From contig JALCBR010000014.1 of the NCBI GenBank assembly GCA_028066245.1, forward strand, positions 1 to 56,341: a stretch of 56,341 nt of DNA, in the 5' to 3' direction. Positions within the stretch are counted from its first letter, which is position 1. Each line of letters opens with the position of its first letter. The position numbers and the translations under genes were made by a program. Under the pieces are notes generated by a model that saw only the letters and a list, made by a program, of their open reading frames with translations, ran no database searches and was not told the DNA's origin. The stretch is from Pirellulales bacterium. Lineage in GTDB: Bacteria > Planctomycetota > Planctomycetia > Pirellulales > S012-138. Shown piece after piece: positions 51,230-56,341 of the stretch.

Positions 51230-51595
51230 CGCTGGGCAGGTTTGGGAGGGCGAGAGACTGCAATTAAAGTATCTGCGGGGCTGGATAGGACGCGCGGCCT
51301 CGGTAGTTCTTATCTCGGTGTGCTTGTTGGCCGGATCTTGAATTGTTAACCGAGCGTCTTTGACTCAGTTAACCAAAATTATTGGGCGTGCCGAATCAGA
51401 ACCGTGCACAAGTATCGTCCGTGAAGACTTGTCAGTCAGTACTGCATTGCACGAATCAGTCTAGGCTCCACAAATTACGATGTCGAGAAGCGATCTCAGG
51501 GACGGAAGGTCGTACAGGGCAACGAATTCCGCTAGGATCGGGGTGATCGAAATCCAACATCCGGTCTTGGTCATCGATAGAATTGGTGACGAGTT
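51230..51595 (+). other. intergenic region upstream of the cyclase and the nucleotidyltransferase pair
   Basis: It separates divergent transcription units and should hold both promoters. Two GTTAAC hexamers (near 51345 and 51368) are the only symmetry noted. No gene. Confidence 0.4.
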
Positions 51596-51856
51596 ATGCC
51601 GCATAATCCGTTGGACACCACTCCGGAAGCCTATGCCGTCCAGCAGGAGGTTCTCCGCAAGCTCGGTGGCAGTCGCCGCGCGGAGTTGGCATTAGAATGG
51701 TCAGCCAAAATACGAGAAACCGCCATGGCTGGAATTCGTAGCCGTAATCCGCATTATTCGTCTCGGCAGGTCGTCCTGGCTTATGCTCGGATGACGCTGG
51801 GCGAGAAGCTCTTTCGCGAGGCGTTTGCCGACGAGATTGCGTTGATTGACAAATGA
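51596..51856 (+). CDS. small protein paired with a nucleotidyltransferase
   Basis: 86 residues, ATG 51596. Helical, with Arg/Glu/Ala-rich composition (EVLRKLGGSRRAELALEWSAKIRETAMAGIRSR and RQVVLAYARMTLGEKLFREAF). It overlaps the next gene by 4 bp (ATGA), so expression is coupled. The pattern of a small helical protein with a nucleotidyltransferase recalls antitoxin/toxin or HEPN/MNT pairs, but it lacks the HEPN Rx4-6H motif and I cannot place it. Confidence 0.55.
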   Translation: MPHNPLDTTPEAYAVQQEVLRKLGGSRRAELALEWSAKIRETAMAGIRSRNPHYSSRQVVLAYARMTLGEKLFREAFADEIALIDK

Positions 51857-52416
51857 GCGAAGGAGATTTTTTTCGATATCTGATTGCGCAACTAGAGCGA
51901 CATCGGCTTGCGTATATGGTGTCTGGTTCCGTCGCCAGTAGTTTTCACGGAGAGCCGCGGACCAGCTTTGACATCGACATCGTTGTCGAGGGAACCGTTG
52001 ACCAGATTGCCGGTCTGTGTCGGGAGCTTGACGCGCGATGTTACGTATCGCCCAACGCTGCCCAAACGGCCGTTCGAGAGCATGGCATGTTCAACGTCAT
52101 TGACTCACAATCTGGCATCAAAGCAGATTTGATCTTGCGAAAAGATCGCCCATTCAGCGAGATGGAATTCCAACGCCGTCAGCAGGTCGAGATTTGCGGA
52201 GTTTCGGCCTTTCTGGTTTCCGCGGAGGACTCAATCTTGAGTAAACTGGAGTGGGCGAACTTCGGCGAATCGGACCGTCAGTATCGCGACGCACTGAACA
52301 TTGCCACCGGGGAGAGCAAAACTCAACTCGATTTGTCCTACCTGCGGCATTGGGCGGAACAGCTAAACGTTGCCGACGCACTTGCCCGGTTGATCAAAGA
52401 GTCAGGTCTACGCTGA
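51853..52416 (+). CDS. nucleotidyltransferase of the MNT/AbiEii type
   Basis: 187 residues. The nucleotidyltransferase core begins MVSGSVASSFHGEPRTSFDIDIVVEGT: the GS pair and DxD (FDIDIV) bind NTP and metal. DLILRKD provides the third acidic residue, and SAEDSILSKLEWA is the common later helix of AbiEii-like proteins. It could add a nucleotide to a tRNA or protein acceptor. It is translationally coupled to the 86-residue protein upstream. The downstream gene uppS starts 56 bp later in a different context. Confidence 0.75.
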   Translation: MSEGDFFRYLIAQLERHRLAYMVSGSVASSFHGEPRTSFDIDIVVEGTVDQIAGLCRELDARCYVSPNAAQTAVREHGMFNVIDSQSGIKADLILRKDRPFSEMEFQRRQQVEICGVSAFLVSAEDSILSKLEWANFGESDRQYRDALNIATGESKTQLDLSYLRHWAEQLNVADALARLIKESGLR

Positions 52417-52472
52417 AGTCGCCAGCGCTTTACGGCTAGGCGGACCAAACTCTTGCAAAACCAGAGAATTCC

Positions 52473-53237
52473 TTGGCAACCTCCACTCAAACCACTGATC
52501 TTCCGGAGATCTCCGCTCCTCACGAGCGTTGGCCGCGCCATATCGCCATTATTATGGATGGGAATGGCCGCTGGGCGCAACGCCAAGGGTTGCCGCGAAT
52601 TGAGGGACATCGGCATGGCGTCGCCAGTGTTCGCCGCATCACAGAAGAAAGTGCTCGACTCAAGATTGGTCAGCTCACGCTCTATTGCCTATCCAGCGAA
52701 AACTGGAAGCGGCCGCAGCATGAACTCGATTTTCTCATGCATTTGCTGGAGCAATTCCTGATTGAAGAGCGGACTAAGATCATGGATGAGGGCATCAGGC
52801 TAGACGTCATTGGCCGTCGAGAAGGAATTCCCGACTCCGTTCAGCGTGAGATGGACAAGACGATTGAACTTAGCCGGAACAACCCTGGCATGAGATTGTG
52901 CCTGGCCGTGAACTACGGCGCTCGGGCGGAGATTGTTGATGCCATGCAAGAGATCGCCCGAAACGTCCAGGCGGGCGAATTACGGCCCGAAAACATCAGC
53001 GAAGCGACAATTGACAGTAGCCTGAACACAGTCGGGATGGTTGATCCGGACCTAGTCGTGCGGACTGCAGGCGAAATGCGGATTAGCAACTTCCTGCTGT
53101 GGCAAATCAGCTATGCGGAGATTTGGGTTACACCGCGCTGTTGGCCGGAATTTCGCGAGGCCGACCTACACGCTGCGATCCAGGATTTCGCAGCCCGCGA
53201 CCGCCGTTTCGGCGGGCTCAACCTGGATGCCGACTGA
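52473..53237 (+). CDS. uppS: undecaprenyl diphosphate synthase
   Basis: 254 residues, TTG 52473. It makes the C55 lipid carrier for cell-wall and polysaccharide synthesis by cis-condensing isopentenyl units. Signature HIAIIMDGNGRWAQRQGLPRIEGHRHG (catalytic Asp in MDGNGRW), LTLYCLSSENWKRP, LCLAVNYGARAEIVDA, and the terminal motif RTAGEMRISNFLLWQISYAEIWVT, where the usual RTSGE-R has Ala in place of Ser. Length is normal. It is near but not in operon with the trans-prenyl synthase on the other strand. Confidence 0.95.
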   Translation: MATSTQTTDLPEISAPHERWPRHIAIIMDGNGRWAQRQGLPRIEGHRHGVASVRRITEESARLKIGQLTLYCLSSENWKRPQHELDFLMHLLEQFLIEERTKIMDEGIRLDVIGRREGIPDSVQREMDKTIELSRNNPGMRLCLAVNYGARAEIVDAMQEIARNVQAGELRPENISEATIDSSLNTVGMVDPDLVVRTAGEMRISNFLLWQISYAEIWVTPRCWPEFREADLHAAIQDFAARDRRFGGLNLDAD

Positions 53238-53411
53238 CATCACCTGGCCTGCATTTTGCCGGGCAGGGGCGTTCTGGGTTTACGCCCGGCAGCAACTCGC
53301 CACAATGAAATGTCCGTTGCACCCTTCGACGTTTGAATCTCTTCGAGTCAACAGGATGCCTGTCCGTTGCTCGAAGTCTCGATTGTTGAGTATCCATTGG
53401 GTCATTACTGA

Positions 53412-54539
53412 ATGTCATTGACTTCTTTGCCATCCCGATCACGAACCGTGGAGAACTCGAGTTCTCTTGAAAGCTCAAGCGCGATCGCTCTTCCCGATCT
53501 GCGAATCGGCAATGTGCATATCGGGTTTCCTGTCGTACAGGCAGCGCTTTCCGGCTATAGCGATATGGCGATGCGAGTGATCGCCCGCAGGTTGGGGGCG
53601 TCTTACGCTCTCTGCGAAGTCGTGCTCGACAAGATGGTGTTGCAAACGCGCGGTCGGCGAACGGCCCGTTGGGCTGCGGTGCACGATGATGAACATCCTG
53701 TGGGCGGGCAATTGATGGGGGCTGACCCGGAGATGTTCGGCGAGGCAACCACTGGACTTGTGGGCGCCGGATTTGACGTGATCGATATTAACTTTGGCTG
53801 CCCGGTGAAGAAGGTGTTAGGCCGATGCCGGGGTGGCTTTCACCTCAGCCAACCGGAGACGGCGTTAGAGATCGTCTCGCGCGTCCGAGAAGCCGCACCT
53901 GCACACGTGCCGGTTTCAGTGAAGATGAGGCGAGGCATTGATGATACTGCGGAGAGCCGTGATAAGTTTTTTCAGATTCTGGATGGCGCCTTCGCCCGCG
54001 GTGTGGCAGCGGTCACCGTGCATGGACGAACGGTCGAACAGCGCTACAACGGACCCAGCCGCTGGGGATTCCTTCGCCAGGTCAAGCAGCACGTGGGCGA
54101 CCATACGATCCTGGGAAGCGGCGATCTTTTCGACGCGCAAGCGTGCCTGGACATGATTTGCGAGACGGGCGTGGATGGAGTGACTGTCGCCCGAGGTGCA
54201 ATCGGTAATCCTTGGGTTTTTGAACAGGCGCGGGCACTGGCAGCGGGAAAACCGCTGCCACCACCACCCAGCATTCACCAGCAGCGAAACGTGATCGCTG
54301 AGCACTACCAACTTGCTGACGAAATCTATGGGGAAGAAACGTGCTGTCGGCAGATGCGCAAATTCGGTATTAAGTACTCTCGGCTGCACCCACAGGCAAA
54401 TGCCGTCCGCGATGCATTCGTCGGCATCAAACGTCCGGGACAATGGCAGCAAGTGCTGGGCCATTGGTATGCGGAGGATGGGCCCGGGCAATACCCAGCC
54501 GCCGAAGCGGAGCAAAACGGCAACTGCGGGAATGAGTAG
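53412..54539 (+). CDS. tRNA-dihydrouridine synthase
   Basis: 375 residues, ATG 53412. An FMN TIM barrel with FPVVQAALSGYSDMAMR, DVIDINFGCPVKKVL (active Cys loop is shifted: the Cys of the NxGCP motif is present), VSVKMRRGI, VTVHGRTVEQRY, GSGDLFD, and GVTVARGAIGNPWVF. These are Dus motifs; DusB is the nearest branch by eye. A C-terminal helical tRNA-binding part follows. The ~25 N-terminal Ser-rich residues may be a late start choice. 53238-53411 is not coding. Confidence 0.9.
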   Translation: MSLTSLPSRSRTVENSSSLESSSAIALPDLRIGNVHIGFPVVQAALSGYSDMAMRVIARRLGASYALCEVVLDKMVLQTRGRRTARWAAVHDDEHPVGGQLMGADPEMFGEATTGLVGAGFDVIDINFGCPVKKVLGRCRGGFHLSQPETALEIVSRVREAAPAHVPVSVKMRRGIDDTAESRDKFFQILDGAFARGVAAVTVHGRTVEQRYNGPSRWGFLRQVKQHVGDHTILGSGDLFDAQACLDMICETGVDGVTVARGAIGNPWVFEQARALAAGKPLPPPPSIHQQRNVIAEHYQLADEIYGEETCCRQMRKFGIKYSRLHPQANAVRDAFVGIKRPGQWQQVLGHWYAEDGPGQYPAAEAEQNGNCGNE

Positions 54540-54639
54540 CGCGAGTTATCCGATTCCAACAAGGGCTTCGTTTGACGCGCTCCTTCCACTGCTGTGCAAC
54601 GCAGACTCAACGTCACGTTAACGCTCTGGGCGGGACACC

Positions 54640-55524
54640 ATGTCGAATCTAGCGTCGAACCCGACCATCCGCGTCGCCCTCGTGCAGATGACCTGCTCGG
54701 AGGATAAAGCCAGTAATTTAGACAAAGCGGCTGCGCGCGTGGCGGAAGCCGCCAGCATGGGGGCGAGCGTTATCTGCCTGGAAGAGTTGTTCGCCACACG
54801 GTATCCCTGCCAAAGCGAAGATCACGATCGTTTCTCTTGGGCGGAACCAATTCCTGGACCGGCCACAGAGCAACTCGCTGATTTGGCCAAGCAACATACC
54901 GTCACGATCGTGGGATCAATCTTTGAGCGGCGCGCTGCTGGGTTGTATCACAACACGGCAGTGTTCTTGAATCCGCGAGGCGAAATCGCCGGGAGGTATC
55001 GAAAGATGCACATTCCCGATGATCCGCTCTATTACGAGAAGTTCTATTTCACACCAGGCGATCTCGGTTTTCAGGCGTTTGATACAGGAGCAGGCACCAA
55101 GCTGGCGGCTTGCGTATGCTGGGATCAGTGGTACCCGGAAGCCGCGCGATTGACAGCGTTGGGTGGAGCCGGGGTCATTTTCTATCCCACGGCCATTGGC
55201 TGGTTGCCAGAAGAGAAAGAAACCTATGGCCAAAGCCAGCATTCCGCCTGGGAAACAATGATGAGGAGCCACGCGATCGCCAACGGTGTTTTTGTGGCCG
55301 CACCCAACCGCGTTGGCACAGAGGGTGGAATCGAGTTCTGGGGCGGATCTTTCATCGCTGATCCTTACGGGAACGTGCTCGCTAAGGCATCGCATGATGC
55401 TGAAGAGGTCGTCATCGCGGACTGTGATATAACGCTCATCGAAACGGCACGCACGCATTGGCCATTCCTGCGCGACCGCCGGATTGACGCTTATGAGGAC
55501 TTGACGAAAAGATACTGTGATTAG
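54640..55524 (+). CDS. aguB: N-carbamoylputrescine amidohydrolase
   Basis: 294 residues. Nitrilase superfamily: catalytic Glu (E49 in CLEELF), Lys (K122 in RYRKMHIPDD) and Cys (C160 in CVCWDQWYPEAARL). The HIPDDPLYYEKFYFTPGDLGF segment and the WDQWYPE context match AguB, which splits N-carbamoylputrescine to putrescine, CO2 and ammonia. The gene that follows is agmatine deiminase, the enzyme making its substrate, which confirms the pathway. Start ATG 54640; the aguA start lies 44 bp downstream, consistent with an operon. Confidence 0.95.
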   Translation: MSNLASNPTIRVALVQMTCSEDKASNLDKAAARVAEAASMGASVICLEELFATRYPCQSEDHDRFSWAEPIPGPATEQLADLAKQHTVTIVGSIFERRAAGLYHNTAVFLNPRGEIAGRYRKMHIPDDPLYYEKFYFTPGDLGFQAFDTGAGTKLAACVCWDQWYPEAARLTALGGAGVIFYPTAIGWLPEEKETYGQSQHSAWETMMRSHAIANGVFVAAPNRVGTEGGIEFWGGSFIADPYGNVLAKASHDAEEVVIADCDITLIETARTHWPFLRDRRIDAYEDLTKRYCD

Positions 55525-55568
55525 CAGGTCCACGGCTGGCCCGCCACTGTTCTCCGCTGTTGGTTTCG

Positions 55569-56341
55569 ATGTATTGTCTTCCTGCAGAATGGTCGCCCCA
55601 TGCCGCGACGTGGCTGGCCTGGCCGCACAATCGCGAGACCTGGCCCGGCAAATTTGAGCCGATCCCCGGCCTATTTACGGAATTGATCAAGGCCATCGCG
55701 CGTTTTGAACCTGTGCACGTTCTTTGTGGAGGGAAGGGAGCTAGCTCGCGACCGTTGGCCGATGAAGCACGTGAACTTTTGGGCGATAGTCTGACCGATA
55801 GCCGGTTTGCAATCACGCTGCATGCGGACATTCCCACCAATGATGCCTGGGTGCGCGACTACGGTCCGATGTTCGTACGGGGGCCTGCCGGATCACCGCT
55901 GTGGCTAATCAGTTGGGGATACAACGCCTGGGGCAGGAAATATCCCCCGTTTGACGCGGATAACCGCGTGCCGTCGCTCATCGCCGAAAAATTGAGCATG
56001 ACGGAAATCAAGCCGGGCATCGTGTTGGAAGGTGGCGCGATCGATACCAACGGTCAGGGAGTTTTTCTGGTCGGCGAACGGTGCTTACTTGATCCGCGAC
56101 GCAATTCAGACTTTTCGAAATCCGCGGCTGAAGATGCACTGAGTCAACATTGCGGCGCAGAGGAAGTCATCTGGTTGCCGGGCGAGATCGCCGGAGATGA
56201 TACGGATGGGCATGCCGATCAAGTGGCGAGGTTTGTCTCCCCAGGAGCCATCCTGGCGGCCGTTGAAGGGGACCGCAGAGATGAGAACTACGAGCCGCTA
56301 CAGCGAAACCTGCGGGTGCTCCAACATGCGCGCGACCAACA
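55569..56341 (+). CDS. aguA: agmatine deiminase, cut by the window end
   Basis: 257 codons are visible, starting at ATG 55569; the frame is open to the end. It converts agmatine to N-carbamoylputrescine. Visible: MYCLPAEWSPHAATWLAWPHNRETWP (the start of the peptidylarginine-deiminase family), NDAWVRDYGPMF, SWGYNAWGRKYPPFDADN, VLEGGAIDTNGQG, and DDTDGHADQVARF (catalytic His/Asp). The active-site Cys near the C-terminus is outside the window. Paired with aguB just upstream. Confidence 0.95.
   Translation, partial: MYCLPAEWSPHAATWLAWPHNRETWPGKFEPIPGLFTELIKAIARFEPVHVLCGGKGASSRPLADEARELLGDSLTDSRFAITLHADIPTNDAWVRDYGPMFVRGPAGSPLWLISWGYNAWGRKYPPFDADNRVPSLIAEKLSMTEIKPGIVLEGGAIDTNGQGVFLVGERCLLDPRRNSDFSKSAAEDALSQHCGAEEVIWLPGEIAGDDTDGHADQVARFVSPGAILAAVEGDRRDENYEPLQRNLRVLQHARDQ

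Noticed and set aside
1-56341. CRISPR arrays, rRNA genes and full insertion sequences
   Set aside because: I saw no regularly spaced direct repeats, no rRNA-like segment and no transposase reading frame.

Overview
The window reads as a chromosomal segment of a planctomycete (Planctomycetota; a Pirellulales-like lineage is my guess, not proven). The support is: a Gly/Ser/Tyr-rich secreted protein carrying two TIGR03000-type domains; a leucine-rich-repeat protein with the 'LSLRALLVGVSAVAIFLGFW' type of N-terminal membrane segment; secreted or lipoprotein genes of the planctomycete kind; an adenosylcobalamin-dependent class II ribonucleotide reductase; a bacterial Top6B; and a DUF116-prenyl synthase fusion next to a squalene-hopene-cyclase-like gene.

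Layout. (1) 1-6745 is an accessory island. It holds small unrecognised genes, broken gene pieces, and a minus-strand phage-tail-like module with a candidate tail-chaperone frameshift and a tape-measure-like gene. A DNA-binding protein gene follows, and the island ends at a 3' fragment of a tRNA-Gln gene that looks like an attachment site. (2) 6912-19359 is core-like: NUDIX hydrolase, SppA peptidase, CBS-domain protein, thioredoxin-like protein, secreted proteins, nrdJ with a pair of NrdR boxes, and a UVR-motif protein. (3) 19360-28302 is mixed: a 12-bp minisatellite, an LRR/EF-hand protein, a 180-bp inverted REP doublet, a LarA-like protein, two small lipoproteins, an SH3b protein, tRNA-Ser(GGA), a membrane-anchored dual-specificity phosphatase and a DUF2277 protein. 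(4) 28303-38752 is a metal-homeostasis locus. It has a triple YHS-like secreted protein, mntR, a divergent promoter region with two identical-type operators, and a Mn/Zn-type ABC transporter (binding lipoprotein, ATPase, two permeases). Both permeases carry a C-terminal DtxR/MntR-like domain. A Vps10/sortilin-like Asp-box protein and an outer-membrane beta-barrel protein follow. The sortilin-like gene sits between two diverged copies of the permease-end/barrel-start junction. (5) 38753-46282: a MITE-like element, an orphan D12 adenine methylase downstream of a TPR protein and a SpoU methylase, envelope proteins, and a Top6B with no Top6A partner in view. (6) 46539-56341: a TauE/SafE permease, the two-gene terpenoid locus, a small-protein/nucleotidyltransferase pair, uppS, a tRNA-dihydrouridine synthase, and the polyamine genes aguB and aguA (the last cut by the window edge).

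The strongest candidate for something undescribed is the metal locus. A free MntR, two MntR-like operators and two membrane-tethered MntR-like domains fused to both permeases would let the transporter itself sense cytoplasmic metal. One such fusion is known in Chlamydia (YtgC-R); having both permeases fused, beside a free MntR, is unusual. Next in interest are the prenyl synthase/cyclase pair, the orphan Top6B, the duplication around the sortilin-like gene, and the frameshift site in the phage-like module. All family assignments were made by eye from translated sequence; no database search was possible.
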